Below, one piece after another: positions 56,662-64,000 of a DNA stretch of 64,000 nt. Below the pieces are notes generated by a model. The model saw nothing but the letters and a program-made list of their open reading frames with translations, was not told the origin of the DNA and did no database searches. Position 1 is the first letter of the stretch; each line of letters opens with the position of its first letter. The position numbers were made by a program, and so were the translations under genes. This stretch comes from Sagittula sp. P11. GTDB lineage: Bacteria > Pseudomonadota > Alphaproteobacteria > Rhodobacterales > Rhodobacteraceae. The stretch lies in contig NZ_CP021913.1 of NCBI RefSeq assembly GCF_002814095.1, positions 4,346,501 to 4,410,500 on the forward strand. Reading direction: 5' to 3'.

Positions 56662-56694
56662 CGGGACGGGCGTATTGCAGGGAATGACCGACAT

Positions 56695-58557
56695 ATGACA
56701 ACGGAAAGCCCGAACGATACGCCCGCCCGGCGCGATGGCACCGGACAGGTCAGCTACGCGATCTTCGACCAGGCGCTCTGGACACGGTTCTCCGAGGCCG
56801 ACTCCGTCGAGGGGTTTGTCGAAAGCTGGCTGGCCCTGCTGGCGCGGAACCTGACGGGCGTCACCTCTGCCGTGGCGCTGATCGGCGACCCCGACACCGG
56901 GCCCTTTGCCCCCGTCGCTCGCTGGCCGGAAGAGGCCGCGATCAGCCCCGCGCTCATGGCTGCCACGGAGCGGGCGCTCGGCAAACGCCAGCCGATCCTG
57001 ACCCGGACGGAGGAGGGGCATGAGATCGCCCTGCCGTTCCTGATGGATGGACAGCTTTACGGCGCGGTGTCCGTCACCATGCAGGGGGAGGTGATGACCC
57101 CGGGCGAAGTGGTCCGCCATCTGCGCTGGGGCGCCGGCTGGATCGAGGTGCTGCTGCGCCGCGACCAGGGCCGATCCTTCGAACGTCTGCAGGCCCGCAC
57201 AGCCAAGGCGCTGTCGATGCTGGCGACGGTTCTCGAACAGAAACGTTTCAATGCGGCGGCCAATGCGCTTGTCACCGAACTGGCGCGCAGTCTGAAGTGC
57301 GACCCCGTCAGCCTCGGGCTCATGAAACGCGGCAATGCCAAGGTCGTCGCGGTCAGTCACGCGTCCGGCTGGGGCAAGCGGATGAGCCTTATGCGCGACA
57401 TCCGGGCCGCCATGAACGAGGCCGCCGACCAAGAGGCGGTGGTGCTTTATCCGCCGCCGCCCGGCTGGGACTATCGCGTGACGCTGGCGCACGAGGAACT
57501 GGTCCGCACCCACCGCGCCGACAGCGTGCTGAGTGTGCCGATCCAGTACGATGGCGACATCATCGGTGCGCTGACGCTGGAAAAGGCCGGGCCGGAGGGG
57601 TTCGACGAGGAGACCGTCGAACTGGTGGACGTGATCGCCACAGTCGTCGGCCCTGTGATCGAGGAGAAACGCCGCAACGACCGCATCCTGATCGTGAAGG
57701 TCTTCGAGGTCATCGGCAACCAGGTGAAGCGCCTGCTGGGACCTAGCCATTTCGGCCGCAAGCTGGCCACGCTGATCTTCGCCGGTCTGGTCTGGTATTT
57801 TGCCACGGCCACCACGACCTTTACCGTCACCGCCCCGGCCCAGTTGCAGGGCACCGTGCAACGGACGGTCGTGGCGCCCTTTAACGGCTATATTGCGGAC
57901 GAGCAGGTGCAGGCCGGCGCGGTCGTCACCGAAGGGCAGGTGCTGGCGCGGCTCGACGATCAGGATCTTGCGCTGGAGCAACTGCGGCTGGTGACCTCGC
58001 GCGGTCAGAGGCAGGCGGAATACGCGCAGGCGCTGGCCGGCCGACAGCGCGCCGAAGCCAACATCATCGAAAGCCAGATCCGTCAGATCGACAGCCAGAT
58101 CGCGTTGGTCGAGGAACAGATCGCCCGGACCGAGATCCGCGCGCCCTTCGACGGGGTGGTCGTGTCGGGCGACCTGAGCCAGAAGATCGGCGCGACGGTG
58201 GAACGCGGCGAGGAACTGTTCAAGATCGCGCCGCCGGACGGCTGGCGCGTGGTGCTGGAGGTCGACGAGCGTGACCTGGCAGAGATCGCACCTGGGCAGA
58301 CCGGGCAGTTACGCGTCTCCTCGCTGCCGGACCTCCCGTTGCTCTACAAGATCGAGCGGATCACGCCGGTCTCGGACCAGCGGGAGGGGCGCAACTTCTT
58401 CCGGGTGGATGCCTCGCTTGAGGAGAACGATCCCCGGCTGCGGCCCTCGATGGAAGGGATCGCCCGCACCGAGATCGACGAACGGCTGCTGTTCGCGGTC
58501 TGGACCCGCCCGCTGGTGAACTGGGCCAAGCTGACCTTCTGGCGCTGGATGCCCTGA
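56695..58557 (+). CDS. GAF domain fused to HlyD-type periplasmic adaptor
   Basis: This is a 620-residue inner-membrane protein. Residues 1 to about 350 are cytosolic, with a GAF domain at about 185-335 (SLGLMKRGNAKVVAVSHASG, then DSVLSVPIQYDGDIIGALTLEK) and a degenerate GAF-like part before it (ALPFLMDGQLYGAVSV). A membrane helix follows at about 356-378 (KLATLIFAGLVWYFATATT). The rest is periplasmic, with the two halves of a barrel-sandwich hybrid (VAPFNGYIADEQVQAGAVVTEGQVLARL and EIRAPFDGVVVSGDLSQKIG) separated by a short coiled hairpin. HlyD-like adaptors bridge inner- and outer-membrane exporters; a sensor on the cytosolic side is unusual. The gene begins 33 bases after the giant stop and is probably co-transcribed with it. 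Confidence 0.88.
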   Translation: MTTESPNDTPARRDGTGQVSYAIFDQALWTRFSEADSVEGFVESWLALLARNLTGVTSAVALIGDPDTGPFAPVARWPEEAAISPALMAATERALGKRQPILTRTEEGHEIALPFLMDGQLYGAVSVTMQGEVMTPGEVVRHLRWGAGWIEVLLRRDQGRSFERLQARTAKALSMLATVLEQKRFNAAANALVTELARSLKCDPVSLGLMKRGNAKVVAVSHASGWGKRMSLMRDIRAAMNEAADQEAVVLYPPPPGWDYRVTLAHEELVRTHRADSVLSVPIQYDGDIIGALTLEKAGPEGFDEETVELVDVIATVVGPVIEEKRRNDRILIVKVFEVIGNQVKRLLGPSHFGRKLATLIFAGLVWYFATATTTFTVTAPAQLQGTVQRTVVAPFNGYIADEQVQAGAVVTEGQVLARLDDQDLALEQLRLVTSRGQRQAEYAQALAGRQRAEANIIESQIRQIDSQIALVEEQIARTEIRAPFDGVVVSGDLSQKIGATVERGEELFKIAPPDGWRVVLEVDERDLAEIAPGQTGQLRVSSLPDLPLLYKIERITPVSDQREGRNFFRVDASLEENDPRLRPSMEGIARTEIDERLLFAVWTRPLVNWAKLTFWRWMP

Positions 58558-58560
58558 GCG

Positions 58561-60717
58561 ATGGCCAAGGCGTTCCTTTCGCAGAACTGGTATCGTGTCG
58601 CCAACCTGAAACCGCGCCTGCGCCGCCATGCGCGCCTGCACCGGACCCGGTATCGCGGGCAATTGTGGTACGTCCTGCAGGACCGCACCTCCGGGCGGTT
58701 CCACCGGTTCTCGCCGTCGGGCTACCGGGTGATCTCCATGCTGGACGGCACGCGGACGGTGCAGGAGGTCTGGGACACGACCTGCGACCAGCTCGACGAC
58801 GAGACGCTGACCCAGGACGAGGTGATCCGACTGCTCGGTCAGTTGCACGCGGCCGACGTGCTGCTCGGGGACATCCCGCCGGACATCGAGGAACTCTCCG
58901 ACCGTGGCGAGCGCCAGCGCAGCAAGAAGCTCATCATGAGCTTCATGAATCCGCTGGCGGTGCGCCTGCCGGTGCTGGACCCGGACGACCTGATTTCGGC
59001 CACCATGCCGCTGGTCCGGCCGCTCATCTCGTGGTTCGGCGCCCTGATCTGGTTGGCCGTGGTGGGCTACGGCGGCTTCCTTGCGCTGTCTCACTGGGAC
59101 GAACTGACCGAGAACGTCATCGACCGCGTGCTGACGGCGGAGAATCTCGGCCTGCTGGCGCTGTGCTACATCGGCGTGAAGGCCGTGCACGAGCTGGGCC
59201 ATGCCTACGTGGTGAAGCGATGGGGCGGCGACGTCCACGAGATCGGCCTGATGTTCCTCGTGTTCATGCCCGTGCCTTACGTCGATGCCTCGGACTCGAT
59301 GCGCTTCCAGTCGAAATGGCAACGCGCGTTGGTGGGCGCTGCGGGCATCCTGGTTGAGGCTTTCCTTGCCGCGATCGCGATGATCGTCTGGCTGAACGCC
59401 GAGGACGGGCTGGTGCGCGCCTTTGCCTTCAACGTGATGCTGATCGGCGGCGTCTCGACGCTGCTGTTCAACGGCAACCCCCTGCTGAAGTTCGACGGCT
59501 ACTACGTGTTCTCCGACCTGCTCGAGATCCCCAACCTTGCCAACCGCTCGAAGGAGCACATCGGCTACCTGGTCAAGCGCTACGCCTTCGGCATGAAGGA
59601 GCAGGAGGGACCGGCGACCGCCCCCGGAGAGGCCTTCTGGTTCACCACCTACGCGCTGGCGGCGTTCGCCTATCGTGTCTTCATCACCTTTGTCATCGTG
59701 CTGTTCATCAGCACGCATTTCTTCTTCATCGGCATCATCATGGCGATCTGGTCGGTGACGCTGATGTTCGGCTGGCCGCTGATGAAACAGGCGTGGTACC
59801 TGCTGGCAAGCCCGGCACTGCGCCACCACAGGGGCCGGGCGTTTGCCGTGACAGGCGGCACGCTTGCGGCCATTGCCGCGGTTCTCTTTGCCGTGCCCCT
59901 GCCGCACGCCACGGTGGCCGAGGGCGTGGTCTGGGTTTCGGGCGAACACATCGTCCACAGCGAGGCCGACGGCATCGTGACCGAGCTTGCCGCAGTACCG
60001 GGAACCCAAGTGGACACGGGCCAGGCGCTGGCGACGATCGACAATCCGCTGATGGCCGCGCGCGTCACCATGCTGGAGGACTACATCGTCGAACTGCGCC
60101 GCCGCCTTGCCGCACAAGACTTCGTCGACCGCTCCGCCGCGCGGGTGCTGCAGGAAGAACTGCGCGCCGCCGAAGCCGACCGGGACCTCACGCTGGAGCG
60201 CAGCCGGAGCCTCGTGATCCGCGCCGCCTCGCCCGGCGAACTGGTGGTTCCGGCCGGTATGGACCTGATCGGGCGCTACCTTCAGAAAGGCGATGTCGTG
60301 GGCTATGTCACCGATTTCCGGGACCCGCTGGTGCGGGTCATCGTGCCCGAGGACCGGAGCGATCTTGTCCGCAGCGAGACCTACGGCGTGAAACTGCGAT
60401 TCGCATCCACGCCCGACCGGATCCTGCCCGCCCGGATCGAACGGGAAATCCCCGCGCTGTCCGCCTCTCTGCCTTCGATGGCGCTGGCCACCGAGGGTGG
60501 CGGTCGCATCGCCCTCGACCCCGGCGCCAGCGGTCCTTCGGGCCAGCGGCAGACCTTGTCCAACCTTCTGCATCTGGACGTCCGCCTGCCCCCGGGCACA
60601 ACATATCGCAGCCTTGGCGAGCGGGTCTATGTGAGGTTCGAACACGGGCAGGAACCGGTCGCCGCTCAACTTTACCGGGTACTTCGACAGATCTTCCTGC
60701 GCAATTTTGACCTTTGA
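58561..60717 (+). CDS. PqqD-like / M50 site-2 protease / HlyD-like fusion
   Basis: This is a 718-residue multi-pass membrane protein. Residues about 15-110 resemble PqqD, a peptide-binding winged-helix domain (YVLQDRTSGRFHRFSPSGYRVISMLDG). Next comes an M50 metalloprotease membrane domain with zinc motif HELGH (210-214) and the second motif NGNPLLKFDGYY with Asp312. After further helices (to about residue 450) the C-terminus has a HlyD-like barrel and coiled hairpin (GEHIVHSEADGIVTELAAVPGTQVDTGQALATIDNP, then a Glu/Arg-rich helix pair). This layout resembles 'peptide zinc metalloprotease' proteins linked to export of peptides. All protease residues appear intact. It starts 3 bases after the GAF-HlyD stop. 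It may recognise, cleave or guide the giant protein at the membrane. Confidence 0.87.
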   Translation: MAKAFLSQNWYRVANLKPRLRRHARLHRTRYRGQLWYVLQDRTSGRFHRFSPSGYRVISMLDGTRTVQEVWDTTCDQLDDETLTQDEVIRLLGQLHAADVLLGDIPPDIEELSDRGERQRSKKLIMSFMNPLAVRLPVLDPDDLISATMPLVRPLISWFGALIWLAVVGYGGFLALSHWDELTENVIDRVLTAENLGLLALCYIGVKAVHELGHAYVVKRWGGDVHEIGLMFLVFMPVPYVDASDSMRFQSKWQRALVGAAGILVEAFLAAIAMIVWLNAEDGLVRAFAFNVMLIGGVSTLLFNGNPLLKFDGYYVFSDLLEIPNLANRSKEHIGYLVKRYAFGMKEQEGPATAPGEAFWFTTYALAAFAYRVFITFVIVLFISTHFFFIGIIMAIWSVTLMFGWPLMKQAWYLLASPALRHHRGRAFAVTGGTLAAIAAVLFAVPLPHATVAEGVVWVSGEHIVHSEADGIVTELAAVPGTQVDTGQALATIDNPLMAARVTMLEDYIVELRRRLAAQDFVDRSAARVLQEELRAAEADRDLTLERSRSLVIRAASPGELVVPAGMDLIGRYLQKGDVVGYVTDFRDPLVRVIVPEDRSDLVRSETYGVKLRFASTPDRILPARIEREIPALSASLPSMALATEGGGRIALDPGASGPSGQRQTLSNLLHLDVRLPPGTTYRSLGERVYVRFEHGQEPVAAQLYRVLRQIFLRNFDL

Positions 60718-60835
60718 TCACAATACCTGAGCTATCGGACGTTTCACAAAACTGTTGTGCGATTCTCAGCAGTTGGTAACGTCAAGGTTGTTCCGTACCC
60801 GTTCTATTTTTCAAACTTGTTTTCTGGAGGATCCC
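60718..60835. other. AT-rich gap before SapC-family gene
   Basis: This is the only gap longer than 40 bases inside the export locus. It is AT-richer than its surroundings and may hold a second promoter for the SapC, SecA-like and HlyD-like genes. No hairpin terminator is visible. A CTGGAGG site ends the gap. Confidence 0.45.
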
Positions 60836-61624
60836 ATGACCCAATTGTTGTTCTACGAGAATGCCGTCCCTGTCAGTTCTGCACGGCACAAGAAGATGTC
60901 GGTGCGCACCGGCGCCGATTACAAGTTTGCCGAAAAGGTCAACTCTGTCCCCCTGACCGCCATCGAGTTCGGCCAGGCGGCCATCGAATACCCCATCGTC
61001 TTCACCGGCAATGCCGACACCGTCATGCCCTGCGCCATCCTCGGCGCGACCGCGACCAAAAACCTGTTCGTGAAGCCGGACGGGTCCTGGGGCGGCAAGT
61101 ACGTGCCCGCCTTCGTGCGCCGCTATCCCTTCGTCTTCGCGCAGGACGCAGGCGGCAAGCAGCTGATCCTCCACATCGACGAGAGCTTCGAAGGCTGCAA
61201 CGAGAAGGACAGGGGCGAGCGGCTGTTCGACAGCGACGGCAACCAGACGCAATACCTGAAAAGCGTGCTGACCTTCCTGCAGGACTACCAGCAGCGCTTC
61301 AACCGCACGCAGCTGTTCTGCAAGCGGCTGATGGAACTGGACCTGCTGCGTCCGATGGAGGCGCAGTTCAGCCTGCCGTCCGGAGAGCGCCAGTCGCTGT
61401 CCGGCTTCCAGACCGTCGACCGCGAAAAGCTGAAGGCCGTCTCGAACGAGGACCTCGGAAAGATGATGCGCACCGACGAACTGGAGTGCATCTACCTGCA
61501 CCTCGGATCGCTGCGCCACTTCGGGTCGCTGGCGGAACGCTTCTCGCTGGACGGCGACATGGGGGAGGAGCCCCAGATCATAACGACCGAGACCGTAGAG
61601 GAGCCGACGGACGAGAATGCTTGA
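60836..61624 (+). CDS. SapC-family protein
   Basis: This 262-residue soluble protein fits the SapC family. It opens with LLFYENAVPVSSARHKKMSV, followed by AIEFGQAAIEYPIVFTG, then AILGATATKNLFVKPDGSWGGKYVPAFVRRYPFVFA and an AELQLxL-like LILHIDESFEGCNE. The family is named after a Campylobacter surface-layer gene product and often lies near genes for large surface proteins; its biochemical role is unknown. No signal peptide is seen, so it is probably cytosolic. The ATG at 60836 is chosen because of CTGGAGG before it and agreement with the family start; a longer in-frame start at 60755 lacks such a site. It overlaps the SecA-like gene by 8 bp. Confidence 0.85.
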   Translation: MTQLLFYENAVPVSSARHKKMSVRTGADYKFAEKVNSVPLTAIEFGQAAIEYPIVFTGNADTVMPCAILGATATKNLFVKPDGSWGGKYVPAFVRRYPFVFAQDAGGKQLILHIDESFEGCNEKDRGERLFDSDGNQTQYLKSVLTFLQDYQQRFNRTQLFCKRLMELDLLRPMEAQFSLPSGERQSLSGFQTVDREKLKAVSNEDLGKMMRTDELECIYLHLGSLRHFGSLAERFSLDGDMGEEPQIITTETVEEPTDENA

Positions 61625-63647
61625 TACCGGCCCTGTGGCCGCGGAAAAATCTGGCGTCGCCCCCGCGGGCGACGCTTTCCTCGCGCCTGCGCTGACGCTG
61701 TACCCCGAACGGGAAGAACCGCGCCACCACTGGCTCGACCCCGCCGAGAACGTCGCACGCTACCTCTACGGGCGCCTCATGGTGCCGGTCCTGCGTCTGC
61801 GCCTGCGCGTGTTGCTCCTGCGGACGGTCTGGCGGGCGCGGGGCATCGCGGCGCTGGATGACGCCGGCCTTGACGCGCGCATCGAACGGGTGCGCCGGAA
61901 AGCCCGCACCGATGGCCTGACCGACGCCAATCTGGTCGAGGCATTCGCACTGATCCGCGAAACCTCCCGCCGTATCCTCGGGCTTTATCACCACAAGGTG
62001 CAGCTCCTGGGGGCACTCGCCATGGCGCGCGGGGCGGTCGCCGAGATGGAGACAGGCGAGGGCAAGACCCTGACCGCGACGCTGACCGTGGGCGCCGCGG
62101 GGCTTGCCGGCATCCCCGTTCACGTGGTCACGGTCAACGACTACTTGGCCGAGCGGGATGCCGCGACGATGCAACCGCTGTTCGACCGCCTCGGGCTAAG
62201 CGTCGGCGTGCTGAAACACGGGATACCGCCGCCGGAACGCCGGCGCATCTACCGGCGCGACATCGTCTATGCGTCGAACAAGGAGATCACCTTCGACTAT
62301 CTCCGTGACCGGGTGAAGCTGGGCGGCCCCCCGCAGAACGCCGCCCTGAAGCTGCGTCAGTTCCTCGACCCGATGGGGCAGGGCGAACTGCCGGTCATGC
62401 GGGGCCTGCATTTCGCCATCGTCGACGAGGCCGACAGCGTCCTGATCGACGAGGCCCGCACGCCGCTGATCCTGTCGCGCGAAACCGACGCGGAGTCCGA
62501 ACGCATCTGGGCGGAAACCGCTTGGATGCTGGCGCGTCAGATGTTCGAGGGGCGTCACTACAAGCTGCACCGCCGGGAGCGCCGCATCGAACTGACGGAC
62601 CGCGGCAAGGCGCGGCTGGAGACGCTCGGCCTGCAACGCGGCGGCATCTGGGCGAACCGGATCCGGCGAGAGCAGGCGGTCACGCAGGCGCTGACAGCCC
62701 GGTATCTCTTTACCAGGGGCGACCAGTACATCGTGTCGGACGGCAAGGTGGTGATCGTCGATGAGTACACCGGCCGCATCATGGAGGAACGCTCCTGGAA
62801 CGACGGCATGCACCAGCTGGTCGAGGCCAAGGAAGGGGTGGAGATCACGCCGCGAAAGGACGTCCTGGCCCGTATCACCTACCAGCGCTTCTTCCGCCGT
62901 TACCGGCATCTGGCGGGCATGACCGGCACCGCGCGCGAGGTGGCGTCGGAACTGTCCACCGTCTACAGGCTGAACGTGGTTTCCATCCCGACCAACGCGC
63001 GGTCGAAGCGGCGCTTTCAACGCATGCAGCTTTTCCCGACAGCCGCCGCCCGCTGGCGTGCCGTGGCGGAGCGGGCGCTTGCCCTCTCGCGCGCAGGGCG
63101 CCCGGTTCTGATCGGCACACGCTCTGTCGAGGCGTCGGAACAGGCCTCGGAACACCTGCACGAGCTCGGCGTCGAGCACGATCTTCTGAACGCCCGCAAC
63201 GAAGCCGAAGAGGCCGGGATTATTGCCCGGGCCGGTGAGGCGGGGCGGGTCACGGTGGCCACCAACATGGCCGGGCGCGGCGTCGACATCGCGCTGGGTG
63301 AAGGTGTGGCCGAACGCGGCGGCCTGCATGTCATCCTGACCGAGCGGCACGATTCCAAGCGCATCGACCGCCAGTTGGTCGGGCGCACCGCAAGGCGCGG
63401 CGAACCGGGTTCGAGCCAGCCCATGTTGTCGCTGCAGGACGGTATCCTCGAACACACCTCTGCCGGCAAGGGCTGGCTGGCGACCGTAGCCCGCATGCCC
63501 GGCGGCATCGGCCGCCTTGCGGCCCGCATCCTCTTCCGCCGCGCACAGAAACGCGCCGAACGAAACCACGCACGTGCCCGACGCATCCTACTGGATCAGG
63601 ATCGCCGGCTGGGGACGATGCTTGCCTTCAGTGGAAAACCGGAATGA
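61617..63647 (+). CDS. Shortened SecA-like ATPase (accessory SecA paralogue)
   Basis: This 676-residue protein has the SecA motor. Motifs are Walker A METGEGKT (about 144-151), Walker B VDEADSVLIDEARTPLI (Asp270-Glu271), and the second motor with TNMAGRGVDIALGEGV (from 549) and the Arg-finger stretch GRTARRGEPGSSQ (from 589). Housekeeping SecA is about 900 residues; here the chain stops about 80 residues after the second motor, in a basic helix. It therefore lacks most of the helical scaffold and wing domains and the Cys/His zinc tail that binds SecB. The preprotein crosslinking region is also short. An N-terminal extension with a basic, amphipathic Leu/Arg stretch (VPVLRLRLRVLLLRTVWRARG) may contact the membrane. 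It is likely an export ATPase dedicated to this locus rather than the cell's general SecA. Confidence 0.9.
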   Translation: MLDTGPVAAEKSGVAPAGDAFLAPALTLYPEREEPRHHWLDPAENVARYLYGRLMVPVLRLRLRVLLLRTVWRARGIAALDDAGLDARIERVRRKARTDGLTDANLVEAFALIRETSRRILGLYHHKVQLLGALAMARGAVAEMETGEGKTLTATLTVGAAGLAGIPVHVVTVNDYLAERDAATMQPLFDRLGLSVGVLKHGIPPPERRRIYRRDIVYASNKEITFDYLRDRVKLGGPPQNAALKLRQFLDPMGQGELPVMRGLHFAIVDEADSVLIDEARTPLILSRETDAESERIWAETAWMLARQMFEGRHYKLHRRERRIELTDRGKARLETLGLQRGGIWANRIRREQAVTQALTARYLFTRGDQYIVSDGKVVIVDEYTGRIMEERSWNDGMHQLVEAKEGVEITPRKDVLARITYQRFFRRYRHLAGMTGTAREVASELSTVYRLNVVSIPTNARSKRRFQRMQLFPTAAARWRAVAERALALSRAGRPVLIGTRSVEASEQASEHLHELGVEHDLLNARNEAEEAGIIARAGEAGRVTVATNMAGRGVDIALGEGVAERGGLHVILTERHDSKRIDRQLVGRTARRGEPGSSQPMLSLQDGILEHTSAGKGWLATVARMPGGIGRLAARILFRRAQKRAERNHARARRILLDQDRRLGTMLAFSGKPE

Positions 63648-64000
63648 CACGTATGTTGCCCGTCCCCAGCGTCCTCAAGACCTGCTTCGCCTTGATGCTC
63701 GCCGCGCCCGCGACAGCCGAGACCTTCGACTGCGTGATCACCCCTGCGGTCACCATCGACGTCGGCTCGCCCGTGTCGGGGCTGCTGGACAAGGTCCTGG
63801 TGGATCAGGGCGACACGGTGGAAAGCGGCCAGGTCATCGCCCGCCTGCATTCGGAGGTCGAGGCCAAGGCCGTCGAACTCCTGCAGCTTCAGGCCCGCAG
63901 CACCGCCGGGATCGAGGCGCAGGAAAGCCGCCTGGCACTTGCGCAGAAGCAGCTGGACCGGGCACGCGACCTGATGGAACGGCGGGTCGGCACGCTCGAA
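63644..64000 (+). CDS. HlyD/RND-type periplasmic adaptor (3' partial)
   Basis: The first 119 codons are visible; the gene continues past the window. The product starts with a Sec signal peptide (MTRMLPVPSVLKTCFALMLAAPATA, cleavage before ETFDC). Next is a barrel-sandwich half, VTIDVGSPVSGLLDKVLVDQGDTVESGQVIARLHSEVE, and then the first helix of an alpha hairpin rich in Gln, Glu and Leu. It is a periplasmic adaptor of the HlyD/MFP family, here exported through Sec and without a visible membrane anchor. The ATG forms an ATGA overlap with the SecA-like stop; the Met at 63653 is an alternative start. It is the second free-standing adaptor of the locus and the third HlyD-like module. Confidence 0.85.
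   Translation, partial: MTRMLPVPSVLKTCFALMLAAPATAETFDCVITPAVTIDVGSPVSGLLDKVLVDQGDTVESGQVIARLHSEVEAKAVELLQLQARSTAGIEAQESRLALAQKQLDRARDLMERRVGTLE

Noticed and set aside
36664-57981. Very long open frames on the - strand (36,664-43,020; 46,858-51,015; 51,091-57,981)
   Set aside because: They are the reverse complement of high-GC, Asp/Ala/Gly/Val-rich codons of the giant gene, which avoid stops on the other strand. The products are His/Arg/Val-rich without any recognisable motif.
1-64000. tRNA, rRNA, prophage or integrative element genes
   Set aside because: No sequence with tRNA or rRNA structure, integrase, phage structural or transfer gene was found on either strand.

Overview
The window is high-GC, densely coded DNA with many ATGA and TAATG gene junctions. 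The gene content suggests an alphaproteobacterium, most likely of the Rhodobacteraceae (Roseobacter group). That placement is inferred from gene families and base composition; there is no rRNA or tRNA in the window to confirm it. Almost everything is on the + strand; fbp, ribH with its riboswitch, and a broken dehydrogenase are on the - strand.

Region 1 (1-4,455) is the end of a carbohydrate operon: the ATPase of an ABC importer (its start lies outside the window), two permeases, a D-tagatose/D-psicose 3-epimerase-like TIM barrel, and a small P-loop kinase. A decayed short-chain dehydrogenase follows in reverse orientation (4,620-5,095). It has lost its cofactor-binding N-terminus and, by an in-frame deletion, its catalytic centre. 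Region 2 (5,458-10,943) is a complete second importer, closely like the E. coli galactofuranose system YtfQ-YtfR-YtfT-YjfF, with a FadR/GntR-type regulator at its end and a strong palindrome in its promoter region.

Region 3 (11,000-12,837, - strand) holds a class I fructose-1,6-bisphosphatase and a type II lumazine synthase behind a textbook FMN riboswitch. Region 4 (13,143-17,036) is a three-subunit molybdenum hydroxylase (FAD, 2Fe-2S and molybdopterin subunits) with a MoaD-like protein ending in Gly-Gly, closed by an intrinsic terminator.

Region 5 (17,449 to the end) is the striking part. A single uninterrupted 39.2-kb gene encodes a 13,070-residue protein. It has a LEPR-XLL-type N-terminal motif, several families of internal repeats (one set alternates A/B for about 24 modules), Calx-beta-like and RTX-like calcium-binding repeats, two lectin-like folds and a C-terminal metzincin signature. 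Five genes follow on the same strand: a cytosolic GAF domain fused to a HlyD-type adaptor, a PqqD-like/M50 site-2 protease/HlyD fusion, a SapC-family protein, a shortened SecA-like ATPase, and a signal-peptide-bearing HlyD-like adaptor cut by the window end. No HlyB-type exporter ATPase is present. The locus reads as a dedicated, probably undescribed, export and processing system for a giant surface protein, powered by or dependent on a SecA paralogue. The export role is inference; the domain content is visible in the sequence.
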